In this document: positions 5,302 through 12,220 of the stretch, one piece after another
Layout of the letters: each line of letters begins with the position of its first letter
Position numbering within the stretch: position 1 is the stretch's first letter
DNA from: DAOTMI01 sp964605545
Lineage (GTDB): Bacteria > Patescibacteriota > Microgenomatia > UBA12405
Direction: 5' to 3'
Assembly (NCBI GenBank): GCA_964605545.1
Contig: CAZSCX010000018.1
Span: 1 to 12,220, forward strand
DNA length: 12,220 nucleotides
Program-made: the position numbers and the translations under genes
The notes under the pieces: model-generated
What the model saw: only the letters and a program-made list of their open reading frames with translations
What the model was told of the DNA's origin: nothing
Database searches by the model: none

Positions 5302-5751
5302 ATGTCAAAAGAAGGAATACACACCCAATACACACCAAAACAATATCTCTCCGGTATTTACATTAATGAATTAGTAAAACCAAACCAACCCAAAGAACCT
5401 CATTTTTTTGTAGTTGATTTAAGAAAAAATCTTGGTATTGATCCTCATGGTCAATTTTCCATAACTCCCCATATTTTAAATGACGAAACCCTCTCTTTTT
5501 ACAAAAAATATACCAATCTTCCTCTTGCCCTAACTTATCTTGGCACAAAACAACGTCATCCAATTGAAGAACAACCCTATATCATGAATTATAGAATTGA
5601 ACAAAGAAAAATTGTTGGAAAATCAATCGCTGTTTTATCAGATAATCCAGAAGCTATCTTGAAGCTACCAATCCTAACTATTCTTGGTCAGGATTTACAT
5701 CCTGACTTCTTAGCATGCAATGTCATCATTCCCAGAAATATTTCGCTATAA
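5302..5751 (+). CDS. Hypothetical protein
   Basis: 149 aa from ATG at 5302 (an in-frame GTG at 5287 is the alternative). Predicted soluble alpha/beta protein without signal peptide or membrane helix. The pattern is of alternating short strands and loops (HFFVVDLRKNLGIDPHGQFS, later KSIAVLSDNPEAILKLPIL). No family recognised and no catalytic motif stands out. It may be distantly related to the preceding gene through the D...G...GQF segment. Its end lies 6 nt before the ATG of glycyl-tRNA synthetase, and the synthetase -10 box overlaps its last codons, so it is tightly packed but probably has a separate promoter. Confidence 0.55.
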   Translation: MSKEGIHTQYTPKQYLSGIYINELVKPNQPKEPHFFVVDLRKNLGIDPHGQFSITPHILNDETLSFYKKYTNLPLALTYLGTKQRHPIEEQPYIMNYRIEQRKIVGKSIAVLSDNPEAILKLPILTILGQDLHPDFLACNVIIPRNISL

Positions 5752-5752
5752 T
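5747..5752 (+). promoter_or_regulatory. Consensus -10 box of the glyS gene
   Basis: TATAAT lies 5 nt before the ATG at 5758 and overlaps the end of the upstream gene. It predicts a leaderless or near-leaderless mRNA. AGGA right next to the ATG is too close to act as a Shine-Dalgarno. Confidence 0.5.
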
Positions 5753-5757
5753 AGGAT

Positions 5758-6996
5758 ATGGCTGACATACAAAACGAAAAAGTTTCTTCTTTAGTCTCCC
5801 TTTGCAAACGTCGCGGGATAATATTTCAAAATTCTGAAATCTATGGCGGAATCCAAGGATTTTATGACTACGGCCCTATTGGCGTTTTAATGAAACAAAA
5901 CTGGAAAAATATCTGGTGGAAAGAAAATGTCACTCAACGTCGCGACGTTTTGGGTCTTGACGGTTCCATCATCACTCATCCAAAAGTTTGGGAAGCCTCC
6001 GGCCATATTAAGAATTTTGCCGATGTCGAAGACGGCAAAAAATTCAACATCATGTTTGAAACCCATGTCGGCGTTAAAAAAGGCGAAACCCTCAAAACTT
6101 ATCTAAGAGGGGAGGCCTGTCAAACTATTTACCTTGATTTCAAAAATATTGTCGATTCAGTTAGAATAAAAATTCCTTTTGGTATCGCCCAAATCGGAAA
6201 AGCATTCAGAAACGAAATCACACCCAAAAATTTTCTTTACCGCACCCGTGAATTTGAACAATGGGATATTCAATTTTTTATTCATCCTAAAGATGAAAAA
6301 ATTTGGTTCGATTATTGGAAGGATAATCGAATGAATTTTTACAAAAAATTCTTCAATGAACCAGATAGACTTCATCTCCGTCAACACGAAAAAAATGAAT
6401 TGGTTTTTTATGCCAAAGATGCCTATGATATTGAATACAACGCTCCTTGGGGCTGGGCTGAAATGGAAGGAATTCATGATCGTACCGATTATGATTTAAA
6501 ACAACATTCGGACTTCAGTCATCAAGATCTCCAATATCTCGATCCGGAAACTCATGAAAAATATTTTCCCTACATCATTGAAAGTTCTGGTGGTGTTGAT
6601 CGTAGTTTTTTCTTTTTGCTCCTCGACGCCTATCAAGAAGAAAAATTAGAAAACGGTGAAACCAGAACCGTTCTAAAAATCCATCCTCAAATCGCTGCCT
6701 ACAAAATGTGTATTATTCCGTTAGCTTCCAATAAACCAGAATTAATCGACAAAGCTGAACAAATTTACAGCAAGCTTTATTCAAAGTACTCAATTGATTT
6801 TGATGATTCTAGCAACATCGGCAAGAAATATCGCCGTCAAGATGAAATCGGTACTCCCTGGTGTTTGGTTGTCGATTATCAAACCCTCGAAGATCAAACC
6901 GTTAGTATCCGAGACAGAGATACAATGAAACAAATTCGTCTAAAAATAGACGAAGTTGACAATTGGCTCTATAAAGAGTTAAATAAAAACATATGA
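5758..6996 (+). CDS. glyS: Glycyl-tRNA synthetase, homodimeric (archaeal/eukaryal-like) type, compact
   Basis: Charges tRNA-Gly with glycine (class II, alpha2 form). 412 aa. The N-terminal GlyRS block YGGIQGFYDYGPIG (29-42) is clear, as are motif 2 (FRNE, 150-153, with REFEQWDIQFF), motif 3 (ESSGGVDRSF, 275-284) and a C-terminal anticodon-binding domain (about 307-400, with GTPWCLVVDYQTLEDQ). It is well below the about 450-500 aa of standard enzymes. The zinc-ribbon-like insertion normally between motif 1 and motif 2 is missing, with VEDGKKFNIMFETHVG joining directly. The usual RPETAQ is RGEACQ (117-122), keeping the glutamate. Gene start and frame are clear. The stop overlaps the lipoprotein start (ATGA). 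Symbol use for this form varies (glyS/glyQS). Confidence 0.95.
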   Translation: MADIQNEKVSSLVSLCKRRGIIFQNSEIYGGIQGFYDYGPIGVLMKQNWKNIWWKENVTQRRDVLGLDGSIITHPKVWEASGHIKNFADVEDGKKFNIMFETHVGVKKGETLKTYLRGEACQTIYLDFKNIVDSVRIKIPFGIAQIGKAFRNEITPKNFLYRTREFEQWDIQFFIHPKDEKIWFDYWKDNRMNFYKKFFNEPDRLHLRQHEKNELVFYAKDAYDIEYNAPWGWAEMEGIHDRTDYDLKQHSDFSHQDLQYLDPETHEKYFPYIIESSGGVDRSFFFLLLDAYQEEKLENGETRTVLKIHPQIAAYKMCIIPLASNKPELIDKAEQIYSKLYSKYSIDFDDSSNIGKKYRRQDEIGTPWCLVVDYQTLEDQTVSIRDRDTMKQIRLKIDEVDNWLYKELNKNI

Positions 6997-7508
6997 AAAA
7001 ATTATTGATAGTATTTGTCTGTTCATTATTTTTATTTGGTTGTGGCAGTAAAAAAACTTCCAAAACTACCCCCACTCCGGTTCCACGCACTTTTGAACTC
7101 CAAGAAGTTGATAAACCGGAAATTACTCTATCTTCCCGAGATGACGGTCACATGCTTTATTTAAAAATTAGCAAAATTCCTAGTTTTGTCGCCAGCATCG
7201 AATATGAATTGCTTTACAACGCTTCCGAAAGCGGCATGGAAATCGAAAAAGGACTAGGGGACACTTTAAAAGTTGAAGGTACCAGTCTGAGCCGTGATCT
7301 TCTTTTGGGAACAGAAAGTTGTACCAGTGGTTGTAAGTACAAATATGATGAAGGTATTACTGGCGGTACTCTAAATATCACTCTGGTTACCAAAGATAAC
7401 CAAGTCGCCCCAATCCAAAAAAGCTTCACCCTCAAAAAAGATTCTAAAACTAAAAAGTTTCTTGTTACATTAACTGATGCTTTATCACCAACCGATACTA
7501 CTGAGTGA
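6993..7508 (+). CDS. Small lipoprotein of unknown function
   Basis: 171 aa with a classic lipoprotein signal peptide: MKK, a hydrophobic stretch, and lipobox LFGC with the modified cysteine at residue 17, followed by a Ser/Thr/Lys/Pro linker. The mature part looks like a beta-rich single domain with a C-x-x-x-C pair (CTSGC) that could form a disulfide outside the cell. It would be anchored to the outer face of the membrane. It starts in the glyS stop (ATGA), and its last 32 nt overlap the start of rsmH in another frame, so it sits between translation and cell-wall genes in one transcript. No family recognised. Confidence 0.75.
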   Translation: MKKLLIVFVCSLFLFGCGSKKTSKTTPTPVPRTFELQEVDKPEITLSSRDDGHMLYLKISKIPSFVASIEYELLYNASESGMEIEKGLGDTLKVEGTSLSRDLLLGTESCTSGCKYKYDEGITGGTLNITLVTKDNQVAPIQKSFTLKKDSKTKKFLVTLTDALSPTDTTE

Positions 7509-8301
7509 GGTTTTAGAAATATTAAAACCAGCTAGTGGCAAGACTTATCTCGATTGTACCCTGGGCAATGGCGGTCATACCCTAGCTTTATTGGAGGCCG
7601 GCGCCAAAGTAATTGCCTTCGAACAAGATCCAGACAATATCAAAATTGTCCAAGATAGGATTAACAATCCAAATTTAACAATAATTAACGATAATTTTTC
7701 TAATCTAAACAAACACTTATCCACTCTATTTGATGGTATTTTATTTGATCTTGGTCTCTCTATCAATCAACAAAAAGCCGTCAACAGGGGATTCTCTTTC
7801 AATGACGAACTATCTCTTGATATGCGTCTTGACCCCAATAATCAAACACTCACCGCCCAAGAAATCATCAATACTTTTAACCAAGAAGAGCTCTTCGAAA
7901 TTTTTTCCAAAAATGCTCAAGAAAAAAATAGTCGTCAAATTGCAAGATTGATAACCCAGCATCGACCATTCAAAACTGCACTTCAACTCGCCACCATAAT
8001 TAGAAAAAATTATCCTCAAAATTCTAAAATTGATCCTGCCACCAAAGTTTTTATGGCTCTTCGTATCTATGTCAACAATGAATTTGAAAATCTAAAAAAT
8101 GCCTTAGAACAGACGTTATCTCTGATCAAACCAAATGCCCCAGTCTGCATTATATCTTTTCATTCAGGCGAAGATAGAATCGTAAAAAATTTCATTCGCT
8201 CCCATCAACTTCAGTCAACCATGATCCTTCCCAGTCAAGCAGAAATCAAAAAAAACCCACTATCTCGCTCCGCCGTCCTCAGATCGTATAAAATAGATTA
8301 A
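7477..8301 (+). CDS. rsmH: 16S rRNA (cytosine-1402-N4)-methyltransferase RsmH (MraW)
   Basis: SAM-dependent methyltransferase acting on C1402 of 16S rRNA, and the usual first or second gene of the dcw cluster. 274 aa, slightly below the usual 300 or so. Signatures: HQPILLSEVLEIL at the N-terminus, SAM site LDCTLGNGGHT (25-35), FDLGLS (90-95), RGFSFNDELSLDMRLD (104-119), FMALRIYVNNE, FHSGEDRIVKNF and NPLSRSAVLR near the end. The ATG at 7477 is needed because the conserved His-x-Pro block begins at residue 4; it makes the gene overlap the lipoprotein by 32 nt. The stop overlaps the next ATG by one base (TAATG). Confidence 0.96.
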   Translation: MLYHQPILLSEVLEILKPASGKTYLDCTLGNGGHTLALLEAGAKVIAFEQDPDNIKIVQDRINNPNLTIINDNFSNLNKHLSTLFDGILFDLGLSINQQKAVNRGFSFNDELSLDMRLDPNNQTLTAQEIINTFNQEELFEIFSKNAQEKNSRQIARLITQHRPFKTALQLATIIRKNYPQNSKIDPATKVFMALRIYVNNEFENLKNALEQTLSLIKPNAPVCIISFHSGEDRIVKNFIRSHQLQSTMILPSQAEIKKNPLSRSAVLRSYKID

Positions 8302-8549
8302 TGAGGCAAAAAATAATTTACATTATTACTTTCCTTCTTTTCCTTCTTCAAGTATTTTTTTCTATCTACTATAGCAATTCAATCGTGATCGAAAACCAAA
8401 CCATTTCCGAATACCAAAAAAAACTTAATCAATTAGAACTAGATAATCAAACGTTCAAAATTAAATATCTCGAACTAACCTCTCTGTCTATTCTCGAACA
8501 ATACGCCAATTCCAAAAATTATATTCCCATTAAAAATATACTCAAATGA
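8301..8549 (+). CDS. ftsL: FtsL/DivIC-like cell division protein
   Basis: 82 aa: a short cytoplasmic tail, one transmembrane helix (about 5-24), then a coiled coil (about 30-62, heptad-like leucines and polar residues) and a short end (ILEQYANSKNYIP) like the AxxxGM region of FtsL/FtsB. It bridges divisome proteins and activates the septal synthase. Position between rsmH and ftsI is the standard place of ftsL. It overlaps rsmH by one base and ftsI by four (ATGA). The sequence is too short and diverged to separate FtsL from FtsB by itself; the call rests on context plus topology. Confidence 0.78.
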   Translation: MRQKIIYIITFLLFLLQVFFSIYYSNSIVIENQTISEYQKKLNQLELDNQTFKIKYLELTSLSILEQYANSKNYIPIKNILK

Positions 8550-10138
8550 ACCAACAAAGATTAAAACTACTTTCATTAAGTATCATCTTGGTTTTTGTTG
8601 TCGTTGTCGCTAAATTATTTTTCTTTCAAGTTATTTCTAGTTATTCCCTAAAAAGCAGAAATCTTTCTCAAATGTATAAAACTGAAAAAATATTACCTTC
8701 TCGAGGAGAAATAAAAGACTACAACAATTTTCCTTTAGCCACAAATATCAATCTATATAAATTAGCTATCTATAAACCAAATTTAACAGATGATTTAGTT
8801 AATGTTTTCAATAAAATTAATACTGTCAAACCAAATTTCATAATTGACAATCAAAACAGTATAAATCAATTTACTGCTAACCAAAATCAACTTTGGTATG
8901 TTTTTGCCACTCCTTTTACTGATTTAGAAAAAAAACAAATTGACATCGATGGTATTAGTTTCGAAAAATACCAAACTAGATTTTACCCGGAAAAAGAAAT
9001 GGCTAAACCCATACTTTCCGGTTTAGAAAAATACTACAATAAACAATTAACTGGTAAAACAGGCTTTATTCTCGCATCAAAAGATGCTATTGGCAACACT
9101 CTTTTAAGCCAAAAGACTTGGAGTATTCCTCATCAAAATGGATTCAATCTTCGTACCGGTATTTACAAAAATATTCAGTTTTTTACTGAAAAAATTCTCA
9201 AAGAAGGAATCGAAAAATATCAAGCCGATTCCGGATCTATTATAATCATGAATTCTCAAACCGGAAAAATAATTTCCATGGCTAGTTTTGAAAGCACTCC
9301 CTCTGCCAAAAACATTGCTATCGGCAATCTCTTTGAACCAGGATCAATTTTCAAACCCTTGGTCATGACCATGGCTCTCGATAATCAATCAATCAAACCA
9401 GATTTTATTTGCGATAAATGCGACAGGGATAGAAATATCGGTTCTGACATTATTACTAATTGGGACGAAAAACATCATCCTGATTCCAATTTAAAAGATA
9501 TTATTATCAATTCAGATAATATTGGTATGAGTTATATTATCGATGAATTAGGCGAAAAAAAGTTTTTGGAATATTTTCAAAAACTTGGTCTCTCTCAAAA
9601 ATCCGGCATTGATTTACAAGGCGAAGCCAAACCATATCCGAAAACTTACTGGTCTCATATTGATCTTGCTGCTGCAAGTTTTGGTCAAGGCTTTGCTTTA
9701 ACTCAAATAAAATTTTTACAAGTTTTTAATACTATTGCCCTAGACGGCAAAATGATAGATCCAAAAATTGTTCAATATCTTGAATCAGATAATGAAAAAA
9801 TTCAAATAAAAAACCGTCCTCCAATCAATATTTTTAACGAAAAAGCTACTAAAGAAATGAAAAACATTCTCAAATATGCCGTTGAAAATGGACCACTTAG
9901 TAGTTTAAAAGACAAAAATATGGAAGTTTGCGCTAAATCTGGTACAGCTCAGGTTGCCATTGGCGGTAAATACAACGAGAATTCAGCTATTGCCTCCTAC
10001 GTTGGCTTTTCACCTTGTGATAAACCCAAATTTACTATGATAGTCACCATAAATAACCCAAAAACTGCCATTTGGGGTTCCCAAACAGCTGCTCCAATTT
10101 GGTATGAAATTGCCCGATATCTCTATAATTTGTTATAA
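8546..10138 (+). CDS. ftsI: Septal penicillin-binding protein (FtsI/PBP2B-like transpeptidase)
   Basis: Class B PBP, cross-linking septal peptidoglycan outside the membrane. 530 aa: N-terminal membrane anchor (about 8-30), pedestal/dimerisation region starting with ILPSRGEIKDYNNFPLA, then the transpeptidase domain (about 225-530). The three active-site motifs are intact: SIFK (S267-K270, within EPGSIFKP), SDN (323-325) and KSGT (464-467). FGQGFALTQ is also typical. A CDKC pair (289/292) lies between the first two motifs. Coupled to the ftsL-like gene by ATGA. The last codons hold the -10 box of the following gene, giving a possible second promoter inside the cluster. Confidence 0.95.
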   Translation: MNQQRLKLLSLSIILVFVVVVAKLFFFQVISSYSLKSRNLSQMYKTEKILPSRGEIKDYNNFPLATNINLYKLAIYKPNLTDDLVNVFNKINTVKPNFIIDNQNSINQFTANQNQLWYVFATPFTDLEKKQIDIDGISFEKYQTRFYPEKEMAKPILSGLEKYYNKQLTGKTGFILASKDAIGNTLLSQKTWSIPHQNGFNLRTGIYKNIQFFTEKILKEGIEKYQADSGSIIIMNSQTGKIISMASFESTPSAKNIAIGNLFEPGSIFKPLVMTMALDNQSIKPDFICDKCDRDRNIGSDIITNWDEKHHPDSNLKDIIINSDNIGMSYIIDELGEKKFLEYFQKLGLSQKSGIDLQGEAKPYPKTYWSHIDLAAASFGQGFALTQIKFLQVFNTIALDGKMIDPKIVQYLESDNEKIQIKNRPPINIFNEKATKEMKNILKYAVENGPLSSLKDKNMEVCAKSGTAQVAIGGKYNENSAIASYVGFSPCDKPKFTMIVTINNPKTAIWGSQTAAPIWYEIARYLYNLL

Positions 10139-10139
10139 T
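10134..10139 (+). promoter_or_regulatory. -10 box TATAAT between ftsI and the Mur-ligase-like gene
   Basis: TATAAT overlaps the ftsI stop and lies 10 nt before the ATG at 10150, predicting a leader of only 3-4 nt. It could drive the downstream mur genes separately. Confidence 0.4.
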
Positions 10140-10149
10140 TGCCATAATA

Positions 10150-11237
10150 ATGTTCTCTTTAACAGAAATAATTTACGGCTTTCCATGCAAAAAAATTAAA
10201 TTTATTCGTCTCTCAGGATTAGAGGGAAAAGCCAGTACTGCAAAATTAATTCAACATATTTTAAATCACCAGAATATTGGTTGTAGTATTTATCATCCCA
10301 AATACAATTTAACCAAATTTGCCGCCAAACAAATAAAACAAAACATAAAATATATAATTAGCGAATACCCTCATCCATTAATCAAAAAATCAATTAATGC
10401 TACTGTAAAACTTGATATCGATCCAGATAAAATCGCCCAAAAAATAAAAGTTACTCCAAAATCACTTTCTTTTGAATATAAGAATATAAATTTTGTCACC
10501 AACAGTCCCTTTTATTTTTTAGTCAATATCATTACTGTTGCCTTTGATGTTTGTAGTAAAATCGGAATTACTACAGCCGATTTTGTAAGAAACATCGAAT
10601 ATTTTCCAGAAATACCCGGTCAAAGAGAGGAAATCACCAATAAATATAAATTTAGAACTTTTCTTGATTCATCCAAAACACCTCTAGCCATTAAGGCCAT
10701 TCTTCATTCTCTGTCTCTAATTCCTCACAAAAAATTTTACATAATTTTTGGTTATTCNNNNNNNNNNNNNNNNNNNNNNNNNNNNNNNNNNNNNNNNNNN
10801 NNNNNNNNNNNNNNNNNNNNNNNNNNNNNNNNNNNNNNNNNNNNNNNNNNNNNNNNNTTCATTCTCTGTCTCTAATTCCTCACAAAAAATTTTACATAAT
10901 TTTTGGTTATTCCAGTTTTTGGAATCCTGTCTTCAAATCAGAAATCGGTCAAATTCTAACTAAATACGCTGACAAAATTTTTTTAACCAGTGATGATTTA
11001 AAAAACGAAACAGTTGAAAAAATTTCTCAAGATTTGTTTGGTAAAAATCAACAAAAAATTATTATTATCACCAATCGTCAAGATGCCTTTAACGAAGCAG
11101 TCAAAACTGCCAACCCTTCAGATTTTATTATTGCCCTCGGTCATGGTCGAAAGAATTATTTAATTCAAAATAATACTCGTTTTCCTTGGTCGGAAGCTGA
11201 AGCTTTTCGCACCGCTTTTAGATTAAAAAAACAATAA
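10150..11237 (+). CDS. Degenerate MurE-like Mur ligase (contains an assembly gap)
   Basis: If the N-run and one 55-bp copy are removed, 10150-10757 joins 10913-11237 in frame, giving 310 aa against about 490 for MurE. Recognisable MurE landmarks appear in order: a weak P-loop GLEGKAST (23-30, usual GTNGKTT), IPGQREEI (usual VPGRME), LDSSKTPLAI (usual DYAHTPDAL), a GYSS segment where GCGGDRDRGKRP is expected, ADKIFLTSDD, NRQDAFNEAV (usual DRxxAI) and GHGRKNY (usual GKGHE). The N-terminal UDP-sugar domain is absent, and the central ATPase domain is cut to about 120 residues without the metal- and substrate-binding loops. The position after ftsI is the standard murE slot. It may be a pseudo-enzyme, or a scaffold. 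The family relationship is good; activity is doubtful. Confidence 0.72.
10703..10757 (+). repeat. 55-bp sequence repeated on the other side of the gap (left copy)
   Basis: Exactly identical to 10858-10912. It is most simply explained as overlapping contig ends, not a biological repeat. Confidence 0.9.
10758..10857. other. Assembly gap of exactly 100 N
   Basis: A run of 100 undetermined bases, the conventional size for a gap of unknown length. Both sides carry the same 55 bp, and deleting 155 bp (Ns plus one copy) keeps the reading frame open. Confidence 0.97.
10858..10912 (+). repeat. 55-bp sequence repeated on the other side of the gap (right copy)
   Basis: Same 55 bp as 10703-10757. The identity with the left copy suggests unmerged contig ends; 55 is also a common de Bruijn k-mer size. 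Confidence 0.9.
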
Positions 11238-11238
11238 T

Positions 11239-11817
11239 ATGCCTCAATACAACATTAAAACTACGGATATCGATAAAGCTTATTCTTTAGGACTTTTACC
11301 TCAAAGAAATGATCCTTTATTTTTCTATCAAGATACTTCTTGTCGCTCCAATTTAAAAGAATTTGTTCTGTCATCAGAAAATAGACGAATTATAAATAAA
11401 ACCCAGGAATTTAGTTATAAAAAAATACCCCTCAAATTTGATCTCAACATCCAAAAACAAATATTTTCATGGCTAAAAATATTAAAATGGGATTTTCCAA
11501 TAAGTTCAGTTAAACTAATCTTTACAAAACATATTTTCAATTACCTTTACGTTTGGTATGATCAAAACCAAAATATTGCTGCTTATGCGATTTGTTACTA
11601 TTCAAAAAAAATATCTCATATTGCCTACGTTTTCTATGATCCAAAATATGACCACGGTAATCTTCCTATTCGATTGGTTTTGGAAACTATCATTGACAGT
11701 AAAAATCAAAACTTAGATTACTGTTATTTAGGACGTTTTTCAAAAGACACAGGTTATTACAAACGCACCATGCCTGGATTCGAATATTTTGATACCGGCA
11801 TCTGGAAATCTTTATGA
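11239..11817 (+). CDS. Arginyl/leucyl-tRNA--protein transferase-like (ATE/Bpt) GNAT-fold protein
   Basis: 192 aa resembling aminoacyl-tRNA:protein transferases, which pass an amino acid from a tRNA to an N-terminal amine. Landmarks: SCRSN (34-38) followed by SSENRRIINK, matching the ATE N-terminal Cys region and its Arg-rich helix, then IAYVFYDPKYDHGNLPIRLVLETI (about 128-151, split here only for description), LDYCYLG (159-165) and YYKRTMPGFEYF (173-184), matching the ATE C-terminal GNAT core. It keeps one of the usual cysteines (C35) and is shorter than Bpt (about 230-250 aa). It begins one base after the Mur-ligase stop and overlaps the next ligase by ATGA. Its place inside a cell-wall operon suggests a peptidoglycan-precursor substrate, as for the Fem ligases, which share the GNAT-type fold. 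Fold call good, substrate unknown. Confidence 0.7.
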   Translation: MPQYNIKTTDIDKAYSLGLLPQRNDPLFFYQDTSCRSNLKEFVLSSENRRIINKTQEFSYKKIPLKFDLNIQKQIFSWLKILKWDFPISSVKLIFTKHIFNYLYVWYDQNQNIAAYAICYYSKKISHIAYVFYDPKYDHGNLPIRLVLETIIDSKNQNLDYCYLGRFSKDTGYYKRTMPGFEYFDTGIWKSL

Positions 11818-12220
11818 ACATTCATATTTTAGGAATTGCCGGCTCCATGACTACTCCATTAGCCATCTTTCTAAAACAACAAGGTTATACTGTAAGTGGT
11901 TCCGATCAAGAAAAAATATTTCCGCCTACTTCCGACCTTCTAAAGAATATACCTTTAAACAAACCTTTACCCAAAAAAATAGATTTATGTATTGTCGGCT
12001 CTTCTTTTAATAAATTTCAAAAAACCAAAGAAGAATTTGAGATTATTCACGACAATCATATTCCTTATATCTCCGCTACCAATTTTATCAGCAATCAAAT
12101 TTCCAAAAACAATTCAATATTGGTTGCCGGCACTTATGGCAAAACTAGTATTAGCTCACTTTTGGCTTGGAACCTCCATCAAGCCAAACTAAATCCTTCT
12201 TATTTTTTTGGCGGCACTGC
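11814..12220 (+). CDS. Mpl/MurC-type UDP-MurNAc ligase, N-terminal part (runs off the window)
   Basis: 135 codons are present and the frame is still open at the window edge. The N-terminal Rossmann-like domain reads IHILGIAGSMTTPLA with VSGSD (27-31). IFPPTSDLL (35-43) resembles the YPPMS block of Mpl, the ligase that attaches recycled tripeptide to UDP-MurNAc. IPYISATNF follows, then the ATP-binding loop AGTYGKTSISSLLAW (105-119; usual AGTHGKTT). Within a dcw cluster lacking another visible murC, it could supply the MurC reaction (L-alanine addition). Starts by ATGA overlap with the upstream gene. The Mur ligase call is firm; choice between Mpl and MurC is not settled from this fragment. Confidence 0.85.
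   Translation, partial: MNIHILGIAGSMTTPLAIFLKQQGYTVSGSDQEKIFPPTSDLLKNIPLNKPLPKKIDLCIVGSSFNKFQKTKEEFEIIHDNHIPYISATNFISNQISKNNSILVAGTYGKTSISSLLAWNLHQAKLNPSYFFGGT

Noticed and set aside
6993..8549. Alternative genetic code (TGA read as Gly or Trp) as in some CPR groups
   Set aside because: TGA ends several genes in ATGA junctions and recognised proteins need no read-through.
11034..11237. Separate 67-aa gene
   Set aside because: It is the C-terminal end of the Mur-ligase-like protein, split off only by the N-run.

Overview
The window looks like a piece of a Patescibacteria (CPR) genome, perhaps from the Microgenomates side, although the exact lineage cannot be read from it. The grounds are AT-rich DNA, very short spacers, ATGA/TAATG junctions between genes, shortened versions of core proteins (RecO, GlyRS, RsmH, FtsL), a DUF4012 protein next to a surface-sugar transferase, and almost no Shine-Dalgarno sites. 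TGA is used as a stop, so the standard bacterial code applies.

Layout. (1) 35-3194: a monotopic sugar-phosphate transferase, a large membrane-anchored DUF4012 protein and a short recO. (2) 3191-4669: a 1.5 kb accessory island. It starts with a REP-like palindrome overlapping the recO stop codon. Next comes a small RNA gene with a perfect TTGACA-17-TATAAT promoter and a hairpin/T-tract terminator. The last 29 bp of that RNA gene are repeated twice downstream, which divides the island into two cassettes of about 0.6 and 0.7 kb. Cassette 1 has a strongly structured RNA on the + strand and, converging on it, a small protein with a PBECR-like (barnase/EndoU/colicin/RelE-like) nuclease pattern. Cassette 2 has a RAYT (REP-associated Y1 HUH transposase) flanked by inverted REP palindromes, with another REP palindrome in frame inside its own coding sequence. 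(3) 4704-5751: two unrecognised small genes. (4) 5758-7508: glycyl-tRNA synthetase and a lipoprotein. (5) 7477-12220: a division/cell-wall (dcw) run of rsmH, ftsL-like, ftsI/PBP, a degenerate MurE-like Mur ligase, an ATE/Bpt-like aminoacyl-tRNA transferase and the start of an Mpl/MurC-type ligase.

How the genes work together. Region 5 is a translationally coupled operon for septal peptidoglycan synthesis. Its MurE-like member has lost the usual ligase motifs and sits directly beside a tRNA-dependent transferase-like gene, an unusual pairing. Several promoters have a -10 box only 5-6 nt before the start codon, which points to leaderless mRNAs.

Assembly note: 10758-10857 is a run of exactly 100 N, and the 55 bp on each side are identical. 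Removing the Ns and one copy restores a single uninterrupted Mur-ligase frame, so the gap is very probably an artefact and not missing DNA.
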